64,000 bases of DNA, from the NCBI GenBank assembly GCA_019828595.1, contig JAHQRK010000005.1, positions 1,302,001 to 1,366,000 on the forward strand, written 5' to 3'. Below are positions 19,545 to 27,957 of the stretch, piece by piece (the stretch's first letter is position 1; the number at the start of each line of letters is the position of its first letter). The stretch is from Aphanomyces cochlioides. Lineage: Eukaryota > Oomycota > Saprolegniomycetes > Saprolegniales > Verrucalvaceae. Made by a program: the position numbers and the translations under genes. The notes below the pieces were generated by a model. The model was given only the letters and a program-made list of their open reading frames with translations, ran no database searches and was not told the DNA's origin.

Positions 19545-22500
19545 ATGTCTTCAAAAGCTAATAATGCAATTAAAGCAACTAGAGCCAAGTCAGTAGTCTA
19601 TCAACAGGCTAAATCACTTGGTCTCCCCGTTAGATGGGATATGAAAATATCCAAGATCCAAGAAATCCTAAATCAACCACAACGTAAAGCTGACTCTCAG
19701 ACTAAAATTGCATCAGTCTTTAAGATGTATAAAGCTAAATCACAATTAAGTGATTTCAAAGCATTAAAGAAGGTTAACAGTTATCAAACAACAACTTTGC
19801 TTCTTGAACAATTTAAGCGAATTCGTCCAAACATCATTGCTCCTGCCGACAAAAACTTATTAGTTCATTTTCTGGATATAGATGGATCAACTCTTCGAAC
19901 GTATCATTTGAATTCTAATCAAGTAAATATTGAAAATCTTTATATAACTGAAAATAATGAATACACATCCGGAGCTGATGTTGATCTTAACATTCTTCCA
20001 ACAACAATGATAACGTTAGAATGGATTGAAGATCCAAAGCAATCCAGATCATCTCGCAAAAACTTTTTCCGTTATTTAACAAAAGCAGATTATTTACTTG
20101 ACCAATTTCAAGTATATCCTGAATCACCAAATGGTCTTCCAAAAGAATCAGAAATTCCATGCTTTCTATATGCTCTTGAGCAAGGAGGAGTTTCAAAAGT
20201 CATTGTTAATAAAATTAAGCAACTAATGTTTCATTCAGGTATTACAACTAATTTGTTTAAAAAAATAGCAGAAAAGTTTAAGTTAAGATTGGAAGTAAAA
20301 ACCTATAAAAACAATAATGGAGTTAAAAGTTATAATATTAATAATTATGGACCTCATAGTAACAATGTAATTCGTCTTGGAGTAACGCCAAAACACGTAT
20401 TTGCTATTAAAGAAACTAAAATCACTCTAACAGCTCTTAATAATCCAGAAATTGTAAAAATAGAAGGATCGACTGAATTTATACTTCATCACGGACGAGT
20501 TAGTTATAATTCAAAACGAATCAAGTTTCTTGACAGTTTTGAAGTCATTTCACATTTATATCACAACAGAGATAAATTACTTATTCCTATTACTCAAAGT
20601 AATGTTCCTAAACTACTTAACAATGAGTATCAAAAAGTTGATTCATTATATGAAGAAGACTTTGATGAGAATACATTCAAAGAAATTGGACGTGTTGATG
20701 GTACAATGAAATTTGGTCAATCGCCTTTCAATCAAGTAATTAATAAATACACTAAACAATATGAAGAAATAATCAACTTTAATGTTATCTATTTCGATTT
20801 TGAAACATTAGTAAATAATGATAACGAGCACGTTGCCTACTGCATATCTTTCAAGATCCTAAAGTATAAATTTAGAAAGCTGTATTCAACAGGCGAAACA
20901 CAAAACTTTTATGGGTTTGACTGTGCTCAACGATTTCTAGAGTCAATTCCCGAAAAGAGTCATAATTTACTTTGGGCTCACAATGCTGGATTCGATTTGC
21001 GTTTTCTAATGAAACACGTAACAAGCTTTTCTCAAAAGAGCAATATGATAGAATGCGGAACTCGACTAAAGCAAGCTCATTGCTTTTATAAAAGCTCTGA
21101 ACTTGTAGTCAAATGCTCAATGAGTTTTATTAATAGCAAACTTGCAAATCTTCCAAAGATGTTCAAGGATGCAAGCAAAGATCTTAACTTAGAAAAAGAA
21201 TCATTTCCTCATGACTTCATAAATGAAAACAACTTCAAGTCAATGTGGAAGCTTAGCTATCTCAATGGATTTGAAGACAAAGGAGCTATGATTGCCAACG
21301 CAAACAAGATCGGTGCAGTAATTGAAGACCAAATCGATATCCAGAAGTATGCTATACATTATTGTAATCGCGATGTTGATGTTCTTCACACTTGTTTTGA
21401 AGCTTTCAGAATGATGTTTATTAATCGTTTCAACATTGATGTATATCGATTTATGTCTATGCCATCAATTGCTTATGCAATTCAACATAATCAAGGTTGC
21501 TTTGATGGTTGCTATGAACAAAATGGAATCGTTCTGGGATTTATCAGACAAGCTATTGTTGGAGGACGTGTTATGACTCGAGATAATAAGAAGTATCACA
21601 TTAAACATCAATTATCGGATTTTGATGCTGTTTCACTATATCCATCAGGACAATCAATATTAAGCGGTTATGTAAAAGGTAAAGCAAAATTCTTTAAGGA
21701 TACAATTCCGAATAATGCTGATTATTACATTGCTCGAGTTAGATTTAACTCTATCGGAAAACATCAAAGTTTTCCACTTTTAAGTATTCAACAAGATGGA
21801 TCACGTGGTTTTACAAATGATATCATAGGACAAACAATGGTTATTGGAAAGCAAGCTCTTGAAGATATTGTAAAATTTCAAAATGCTACATATACGGTAA
21901 TTGAAGGTTGTTATTGGGATGAAGGTTTTAATCCAAAGATAGTAGAAGCAGTAAAAGAATTATTCAACGAACGACTTAAGTTGAAAAAAGAAGGCAATCC
22001 TCTACAAGAAGGAATCAAATTGCTCCTCAATAGCGCTTACGGAAAGCTAATTCAAAAACCAATTGTAAAAGAGAAGATACTTGTCAAAGGATCTGACGAG
22101 ATTAAAGAGCGAACAAAACGAAAGATTCATAAAATGATTTCAAGAACGCCAATTACTGATGATTTGGCATTATTTGAAGAACACAAATATCTCTATGAAC
22201 ATTATTCACCAGCTCATCTTGGAGTTCAGATACTCGATTCTTCAAAACATATTATGAATGAAGTTATGTGTCTTGCAGAAGATATTAAAGCTAACATTTG
22301 GTATCAGGATACAGATTCGATGATGATTGATCGTGATGGGGTTCCAAAATTGGCAATCGCTTTTAAAGAAAAATATGGAAGAGAACTAATTGGAAAGCAA
22401 ATGGGGCAATTTCATACAGATTTTAGTCTTGAAGGTTCAAAAGGAGAGGTTTATGCTAAGGAGTCAATATTCTTAGGAAAAAAAAGCTATGTGAATGTGC

Positions 22501-22718
22501 TATCTTGCGATGGTAATGATGTTGAGGGACATCATATTCGTATGAAGGGTATTCCTGGAAAGCTTCTTAAAGAAAATCCTCTCGAAAAGTATGTGAAGAT
22601 GTATAATGGTGAATCAATGGAATTTGATCTAAGCGAATGTTGTTCAATCGACATTAACACTAAGACACAAAAGGTAAGCAAGAGATTGAAGTTTACAAGA
22701 AAAGTTTCATTTGCTTAG
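19545..22718 (+). CDS. Polinton protein-primed DNA polymerase B
   Basis: 1057 aa. The 3'-5' exonuclease motifs are visible: Exo I IYFDFETL (about residue 416), Exo II NAGFDLRFL (about 480) and Exo III YCNRDVDVL (about 605). Polymerase motif A is DFDAVSLYPS (about 691), motif B is LLNSAYGKLI (about 828) and motif C is YQDTDSMMID (about 920). Both catalytic aspartate sites are intact. The spacing between motifs A and B holds the TPR insertions typical of protein-primed family B enzymes of adenoviruses, phi29 and Polintons. The first 400 residues are Lys/Asn-rich and might contain the terminal-protein region. It is expected to replicate the linear element from its inverted repeats. An A+T-rich TATATAG lies just upstream of the start. 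Confidence 0.95.
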   Translation: MSSKANNAIKATRAKSVVYQQAKSLGLPVRWDMKISKIQEILNQPQRKADSQTKIASVFKMYKAKSQLSDFKALKKVNSYQTTTLLLEQFKRIRPNIIAPADKNLLVHFLDIDGSTLRTYHLNSNQVNIENLYITENNEYTSGADVDLNILPTTMITLEWIEDPKQSRSSRKNFFRYLTKADYLLDQFQVYPESPNGLPKESEIPCFLYALEQGGVSKVIVNKIKQLMFHSGITTNLFKKIAEKFKLRLEVKTYKNNNGVKSYNINNYGPHSNNVIRLGVTPKHVFAIKETKITLTALNNPEIVKIEGSTEFILHHGRVSYNSKRIKFLDSFEVISHLYHNRDKLLIPITQSNVPKLLNNEYQKVDSLYEEDFDENTFKEIGRVDGTMKFGQSPFNQVINKYTKQYEEIINFNVIYFDFETLVNNDNEHVAYCISFKILKYKFRKLYSTGETQNFYGFDCAQRFLESIPEKSHNLLWAHNAGFDLRFLMKHVTSFSQKSNMIECGTRLKQAHCFYKSSELVVKCSMSFINSKLANLPKMFKDASKDLNLEKESFPHDFINENNFKSMWKLSYLNGFEDKGAMIANANKIGAVIEDQIDIQKYAIHYCNRDVDVLHTCFEAFRMMFINRFNIDVYRFMSMPSIAYAIQHNQGCFDGCYEQNGIVLGFIRQAIVGGRVMTRDNKKYHIKHQLSDFDAVSLYPSGQSILSGYVKGKAKFFKDTIPNNADYYIARVRFNSIGKHQSFPLLSIQQDGSRGFTNDIIGQTMVIGKQALEDIVKFQNATYTVIEGCYWDEGFNPKIVEAVKELFNERLKLKKEGNPLQEGIKLLLNSAYGKLIQKPIVKEKILVKGSDEIKERTKRKIHKMISRTPITDDLALFEEHKYLYEHYSPAHLGVQILDSSKHIMNEVMCLAEDIKANIWYQDTDSMMIDRDGVPKLAIAFKEKYGRELIGKQMGQFHTDFSLEGSKGEVYAKESIFLGKKSYVNVLSCDGNDVEGHHIRMKGIPGKLLKENPLEKYVKMYNGESMEFDLSECCSIDINTKTQKVSKRLKFTRKVSFA

Positions 22719-22727
22719 ATATATAAT

Positions 22728-23815
22728 ATGTCTGCACTTCTTAAAAAATTATACTATGATCCAAAGATTGGATTCATTAGCGCAACAGCATTGTATAAAA
22801 AAGCAAAAGAACTTAATAATTCTATTACTCTAAAACAAGTTCGCGATTGGTATAAGAAACAAACTGATATTCAACAGCATTCAGCTCAAAACAAGAAATT
22901 TCCTGAGTTCAAAATTGCAAGCAACAATCCAAACTCATGGCAAATGGATTTAGCTTTTTGGCAAAAACAACCAATATTTATCGCAATCAATATTAACAGT
23001 CGAATCGGCTTCGCCAAATTGTTGAAAAACAAAACTGCGCCTGTAGTTAGAAAAGCAATAGAAGAATTTCTTTCTCGAAACAAAACACATTCGTTTACAT
23101 CAGATAATGGAAATGAGTTTATGAATAAAAAAGTTCAAGAACTGTTAACAAAAGAACATATCAGTCATTCGCTGGAGAGTCTGGGGATCATACAATTCTA
23201 GGCAAGGTAGATCGATTCATTAGAACGTTAAAATCAAGACTAACCAAAATGTTCGAGACAGGAATCTTTAAAAAGCTAACTCAAAAGCATCTAAACGATG
23301 CAATTTCAAATTACAATGACACGGAACATTCATCCATTCATGCAACGCCAAATGAGATGAAAGGAAAAGTCATATTTTCCGAAAATGATCATAACCAAAA
23401 TGTAGCAAAGCAAGTCTTAGAAAGCATCCCGATTGGCTCAAAAGTACGTTACAAATTGAAACCAAAAAATCCATTTCAAAAAGAAGGTGCTAAATATTCA
23501 AAATCCGTTTATGAATTTATTGGATTAGATGGACTAAAGACGCATTTACGATCAAAAAATAATCACGTCGTATATAAACCAGTTAATGATATAAAAATAG
23601 TAGAAGCTCAAACTACTGACGCTGATGGAAGAGCAAATGACATTTATGAAGCTGAGAAAATTTTAAGTCACAAGAAACTAAAAAATGGTCAATACAAATA
23701 TCTGGTTAAATGGGCTGATGGAAGTGAATCATGGGAGCCTCAGAAGAATCTAAGAATATTTAATAAAAATCAAATGAGTCAATTAGAAAAAAATTATTTT
23801 GCACAGGTAATATAA
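22728..23815 (+). pseudogene. Polinton chromodomain integrase, frameshifted
   Basis: Starts 9 bp after the polymerase stop. Frame 1 (22728-23201) shows DDE catalytic Asp74 in WQMDLAFW and Asp126 in TSDNGNEF. The third part of the active site, GDHTILGKVDRFIRTLK, continues in another frame. The change is explained by two extra bases, AG, within GAGAGTC at 23175-23180. The second frame runs to 23815 and ends with a chromodomain (IYEAEKILSH, YLVKWADGSESWEPQKNL). This is the retroviral-like integrase of Polintons, which cuts and joins the inverted repeats and gives 6-bp target duplications. As read here the product would end before its third catalytic residue. A sequencing error or ribosomal frameshift cannot be excluded. 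Confidence 0.85.
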
Positions 23816-23853
23816 ACTACCAAATATATATACGTTAATTAATTCGTAGTAAA

Positions 23854-25185
23854 ATGTATCCGAGCTATAAGGATCTCGCTGATAAAAAAGCAAAATTACA
23901 AGAATATTATGATCAAATCAAACTTGATAAAAAGATCGATGCTATTAAACAAAAGGCATATGAAACTGCTATTTGGAGTAGTGATGTTGCATCAAATGTA
24001 ATTCTACCAAAACCTCAAATGTCTTCAAATATTGGCAGAACAATTGAAATTCAAACAGATTCATCAAACCCAAGAACCATTGAAGTTCAAACCGAATCAA
24101 ACGGTAGAACTATACAAACCCAAACTAAACGAAATACGAAAGCCAGATCTGCTCAAACCGAGCCAATGGGTATTACAACTGGAACTCAATATGAAAGTAA
24201 TCCAAGATACGAACCCAGAATTAAAACAAGGGATCAAATCAAATTAGAAAATATGCCCCCTGTCGAAACAAGAAATCGTTTCAGAATTTTGTCTGATGAA
24301 GACGACGAAGAGTCAAAACCAATATTTCCCGCAGAGGATAACAAAAAAACTCCAAGAGAACAAATTATAAAACTTTATAAGGACAATTGGAACTTCTTTA
24401 AAACAAGAAAGATTTCTCCGATATTACTAAATGGTGATGAAGATAAGAGTGTATACTTGGGAAGATCGGGAAGACTATTTACCATACGGAGTGATCATGA
24501 AAATAAGAATAAACGTATAATTGATTACGATTGGGTTGCTACAAAAGAAAAAATTGACAAAATTATTGATGAAAATAGACGTGTGAATGGCATCCAACAA
24601 GGCGTTACTCAAATGTCAATTAAAAGCGAACCTGATATCAAAATGGAAGGCCAAGGCTTTAAATTAATCGCCCGTAAAAAACTCATTGGACGAGGCTTAA
24701 TCGGCGCGGGAATTTCGCATTTACATAATTTTGAAAAAGATTATTTATATCGACCTCTTGGAGCTAAATATGTCAATTTGAAAGCTCTTGGTCAAGGATA
24801 TTTAAGTTTACGCCATCCGTCTGGTAATTCCTGTTTTAAACGATTAAAAATGTCAGATAAACTACTTCAAATCATCAAAATCTTGTTATTTGATGGAGTT
24901 ATTGATTATAGTCTTTATAATCAGCTTGACAACAAAGATAAAATTGCGTTTTACGATACTCTAAAAGTTTGTAAACTATTAAATTCGTTTAAAGAAACTA
25001 TTAGCGATCCACGAGATGGTAGTGATAAATATGTTGCTGAATTCAATAAGCTCATTGGTGAAATCAAGATCGGTAATGATAATCCTTTGATCAAATCGGA
25101 ACTAAAGAAGATGTCGATTCATTTATTTCAAAATGGAATTTTAAGCGATAAACAATTCAATGATATTTTGATGATGACAATATAG
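23854..25185 (+). CDS. Conserved-type Polinton protein, 443 aa, possible minor virion protein
   Basis: N-terminal 30-130 is low in complexity with repeated IQT/VQT/QTE units (RTIEIQTDS, RTIEVQTES, RTIQTQTK). An acidic patch DEDDEES follows at about 150. The C-terminal 190 aa begin at KKLIGRGLIGAGISH and hold YLYRPLGAKYVNLKAL, LSLRHPSGNSC and a helical tail. That C-terminal layout recalls a protein conserved in many Polintons and adintoviruses, though I cannot assign a name safely. LIGRG and LIGAG both fit the adenovirus-type protease consensus (M/I/L)XGX-G, hinting that the protein is cleaved during virion maturation. It follows the integrase in the same direction with TATATATA in the 38-bp gap. 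Confidence 0.6.
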   Translation: MYPSYKDLADKKAKLQEYYDQIKLDKKIDAIKQKAYETAIWSSDVASNVILPKPQMSSNIGRTIEIQTDSSNPRTIEVQTESNGRTIQTQTKRNTKARSAQTEPMGITTGTQYESNPRYEPRIKTRDQIKLENMPPVETRNRFRILSDEDDEESKPIFPAEDNKKTPREQIIKLYKDNWNFFKTRKISPILLNGDEDKSVYLGRSGRLFTIRSDHENKNKRIIDYDWVATKEKIDKIIDENRRVNGIQQGVTQMSIKSEPDIKMEGQGFKLIARKKLIGRGLIGAGISHLHNFEKDYLYRPLGAKYVNLKALGQGYLSLRHPSGNSCFKRLKMSDKLLQIIKILLFDGVIDYSLYNQLDNKDKIAFYDTLKVCKLLNSFKETISDPRDGSDKYVAEFNKLIGEIKIGNDNPLIKSELKKMSIHLFQNGILSDKQFNDILMMTI

Positions 25186-25190
25186 AAGCT

Positions 25191-25397
25191 ATGAGAACGA
25201 TTAATGTTAAACATCCATTTTTAAAAATATATAATAAAAAGGCCAAAGAAAATGAAGATAGACTAATTGAAACGATGGAAAACTTAATCATTGATAATAC
25301 AGAACCAAAATCAAGTTTTCAAAGATATGGACCATCTATTGATGAATATAAAAGAAAAAAGAAATTAGAGCAAAAATCAAAGACATTTGCTCTTTAA
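25191..25397 (+). CDS. Small Polinton protein of 68 aa
   Basis: Starts 5 bp after the previous stop, same strand. Charged and helical (NKKAKENEDRLIETMENLI, DEYKRKKKLEQKSK). No family recognised. The tight spacing suggests co-transcription with the 443-aa gene. Confidence 0.5.
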   Translation: MRTINVKHPFLKIYNKKAKENEDRLIETMENLIIDNTEPKSSFQRYGPSIDEYKRKKKLEQKSKTFAL

Positions 25398-25468
25398 GAT
25401 GATTTAATAATATATTTTTATTTTTTATGTAATTCATAAAATATAGACTTCGTTTAAATCAACGAAAT

Positions 25469-25948
25469 ATGAAAGGAACAGGAGGTTATAAAGTAGTTCA
25501 CGTATCATCATCTCTTTCAAAGAAAAAACTTTCTAAAGCATCCAAAGGTGGTACAGTTGTATTTAGCGCTGATGATTTAAAAGGAAGTAAGCCAATGCTT
25601 GTGCATCCAGCTAATTATAGCAAAATAGTTCAAGCTCAAAAAGCTAATAAAGGAGCTCGTTTGGATTTTACTGAAGGGGAAATTCATCACGATTTAAGCC
25701 ATCACCAAGGCGGAAGCATTTGGGATAGTTTGAGATCAGGTTTGAGTACGGCTTGGAATAGTGTAATTAAACCTGTACTAAGTGGAGTTGGAGATGCAAT
25801 CGCATATAGTAATCCAGAATTGGCCCCTATTAGGGAAGGCATTCGTAAACTTAGCGGCGTAGGTTTTCAAAAGGGCTCTCAAGCGGCTAAAGATCGTATG
25901 GCCCTTGTTCGTGCGAAGAAACGTGGTGGTAGTTTTCGACTAGTATAA
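25469..25948 (+). CDS. Polinton minor virion protein with amphipathic helix (PX/pVI-like candidate)
   Basis: 159 aa. The middle HHQGGSIWDSLRSGLSTAWN continuing into SVIKPVLSGVGDAI looks like a membrane-active amphipathic segment. The C-terminus is basic and ends RAKKRGGSFRLV, similar in style to small core proteins of adenoviruses and adintoviruses. Two exact LSGVG sites (VLSGVGDAI and KLSGVGFQK) fit the (M/I/L)XGX-G cleavage pattern of adenovirus-type proteases, and such a protease is encoded at 32060. The likely role is a precursor of capsid-internal or membrane-lytic protein. Assignment is by analogy of features, not by clear homology. Confidence 0.55.
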   Translation: MKGTGGYKVVHVSSSLSKKKLSKASKGGTVVFSADDLKGSKPMLVHPANYSKIVQAQKANKGARLDFTEGEIHHDLSHHQGGSIWDSLRSGLSTAWNSVIKPVLSGVGDAIAYSNPELAPIREGIRKLSGVGFQKGSQAAKDRMALVRAKKRGGSFRLV

Positions 25949-26050
25949 ATATACCATTTTACGTTTGACCATGAGCTTTGAACACCAAAACATCAAGCTT
26001 TTGTAAAAAATCGGTAGTAAAAAAAATACCTCTATATAGAGTATAAGCTT

Positions 26051-26257
26051 GTGCTTTCAACAATGCTTATCGATTTAACATTAATAAAGAAGACTCAAGA
26101 AATGATTGATGCTCAAGTTAAACGAAATCTGAATCCATACAAAAGAAACCGATACATTTGTGATTGCGGTGAATCAGTAAACGTGAGATATCGTTTTAGT
26201 CATCAAAGATCATATGCACATAAAAAAGCAATTATAGAGATCGAAAGAAATAATTAG
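26051..26257 (+). CDS. Small zinc-finger-like Polinton protein
   Basis: 68 aa from the first ATG at 26051; a second ATG in frame at 26063 is equally likely. A single C-x-C...H-x4-H arrangement (ICDCGESVNVRYRFSHQRSYAH) could bind zinc. It is basic and probably binds nucleic acid. It lies after the minor virion protein and converges with the penton gene 11 bp downstream. Confidence 0.5.
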   Translation: MLSTMLIDLTLIKKTQEMIDAQVKRNLNPYKRNRYICDCGESVNVRYRFSHQRSYAHKKAIIEIERNN

Positions 26258-26268
26258 AGAATAGTAAG

Positions 26269-27126
26269 CTAATTTTTTTTCGGTCTAATAATCAACTGAA
26301 TCAAAATTTGACTATCTTCAAACTTGACAATATTATAATTCTGATCGCAAATTATCACTTCTATGTATGGTCTTGAGCCATCAGAAATTTCTACCCAAGA
26401 ATACTCAGGATATCTTACATCTATTAAATCCCCAATAGTGGTGTTTTGTGATGTAAAAGTCGTTAAAACATCAGGAACAGAAGTGTATGGATTATTAACT
26501 AAATTACAACGAACTAAAAAGCTTGAAACAGGGTTTACTTGTGGAGTAAAACTACTTAAAAACGATTGAGCAGTCGTTTGACGAGAGGGAGGAAATGTTG
26601 CAACTTGATAGCCAACTATTAAATTAAATCCACTTGGAATGATAATTTGCGGAGCATAGCCACCTGTTGGTACGCCTGTTGAATATAACCCACTGGCTGG
26701 TAGCGACCAGCCTGTTGGTAAACTTAAAGGAGTAGGTAATAAATCAATTTGGCAACCATAATATGTAGAATTTTCTGAAATATTAAAATATATCACATTG
26801 TTTCCATTAGAATCAATCAGATATGCACCAGCCGCGATAAGTTTAGAAGCTACATAATTTTGAATATCAGCATAACTGTAATAACCATTAGGTAAAGTGA
26901 TAGATATGGTCGATGTAGTAGCGCCATATGGTACAATAATTTGAAATGTATTATTTCCGTACAAGGTTGAATTAATATTGAATTGAGAATTATACAATTG
27001 AATCCCAGCAACAGCAATTTCCATATTGCTAAAATTGACTGCACTATTCCCAAATGTATATCTTAGCGTATTATTATAGCCATTATTCACAATATGAGTT
27101 GAATTAAGAACAATAAGTGAGCTCAT
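26269..27126 (-). CDS. Polinton minor capsid (penton) protein
   Basis: 285 aa. The start MSSLIVLNSTHIVNNGYNNT followed by LRYTFGNSAVNFSNMEIAVA is the usual N-terminus of Polinton and adintovirus penton proteins with a single jelly-roll. Many beta-prone segments follow (NTFQIIVPYGATTSTISITL, YSYADIQNYV), ending in VKFEDSQILIQLIIRPKKN. Fivefold-vertex protein of the capsid. It lies beside the ATPase and on the same strand, a common morphogenesis arrangement. Length is typical. Confidence 0.8.
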   Translation of the reverse strand: MSSLIVLNSTHIVNNGYNNTLRYTFGNSAVNFSNMEIAVAGIQLYNSQFNINSTLYGNNTFQIIVPYGATTSTISITLPNGYYSYADIQNYVASKLIAAGAYLIDSNGNNVIYFNISENSTYYGCQIDLLPTPLSLPTGWSLPASGLYSTGVPTGGYAPQIIIPSGFNLIVGYQVATFPPSRQTTAQSFLSSFTPQVNPVSSFLVRCNLVNNPYTSVPDVLTTFTSQNTTIGDLIDVRYPEYSWVEISDGSRPYIEVIICDQNYNIVKFEDSQILIQLIIRPKKN

Positions 27127-27205
27127 TTTTTCTTATGTTATTTTATATCATTTATTTATTATTTGATTGAAATAATTGTCTCTCTAATTGCTGAAAGCAA
27201 GCTTA

Positions 27206-27889
27206 TCAAAGTGTATTCAAATCAATTTTTTTCCCAAAATTATACCTCAATTCTTGATTAACAGAATCAACAAACAGAGCTTGGCCTTTGCTTGCAGTAG
27301 CTTTATTGTATGCCTTGATCATTTTGTCTTCATTAACTTCAGGAATGTTAAAATCCTTACAAACCATTTGAAGATCTCTTTTGCTATTTGCTTTTAAAAT
27401 AAATACATATTCGCTATTCAATCTAATGGTTTTATATGTGTCAAAATATGAATGAGCTAAAAATATAGTGCTTAACAATTTATGTCTTCCACGGGTGAAA
27501 TAATGCGTAAATATATTTTTTTGAAGCATTTTGTCATTTGAATAATCATCGATGATAACTAATTGTAATGAGCCATTATTTGGAATATCGTCAACAGAAG
27601 GAGGTGGTTCATTTGGGTCATAAATCGTAATGAAGTCTTTTAATTTATCTTTTAAGTAATTATACAGACTTTGCTCAGGATTGCGAGCAATAATATGCAA
27701 ATGGCTGTAAATATGAGGAGAGTGCTTGAGAATATGGAAAATTAGATTCGTCTTACCAGAATAGCTGGGTCCCAGCACGATAGCTCTGAAAAGGTTCTGA
27801 ATTTTAAGATCTTTGTTTATACCATGAGACTTACTTTTATAAGCCTTAGGTAATTTTCCTCCCCAGTCCTCTATTTCATTGGAACTCAT
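27206..27889 (-). CDS. Polinton genome-packaging ATPase (FtsK/HerA type)
   Basis: 227 aa. Walker A is GPSYSGKT at residues 40-47, Walker B is LQLVIIDDYS with acidic pair at 114-115, and a sensor-like STIFLAHSYFDTYKT follows. This is the short A32-like packaging ATPase shared by Polintons, virophages and nucleocytoplasmic large DNA viruses, which pumps DNA into the procapsid. The start at 27889 is 68 bp from the divergent fibre gene, so both probably share a bidirectional promoter. Confidence 0.85.
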   Translation of the reverse strand: MSSNEIEDWGGKLPKAYKSKSHGINKDLKIQNLFRAIVLGPSYSGKTNLIFHILKHSPHIYSHLHIIARNPEQSLYNYLKDKLKDFITIYDPNEPPPSVDDIPNNGSLQLVIIDDYSNDKMLQKNIFTHYFTRGRHKLLSTIFLAHSYFDTYKTIRLNSEYVFILKANSKRDLQMVCKDFNIPEVNEDKMIKAYNKATASKGQALFVDSVNQELRYNFGKKIDLNTL

Positions 27890-27957
27890 TTATTAGAAAG
27901 CTAATATTATATATATTTTAGAATATATACTTATTTGTCTTCAACTCTATTAAAAAT
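27890..27957. promoter_or_regulatory. Divergent promoter region, ATPase / fibre genes
   Basis: 68 bp between opposed start codons, containing AATATTATATATATTTTAGA and a second AATATATAC. The TATA-like runs fit promoters in both directions. Confidence 0.4.
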
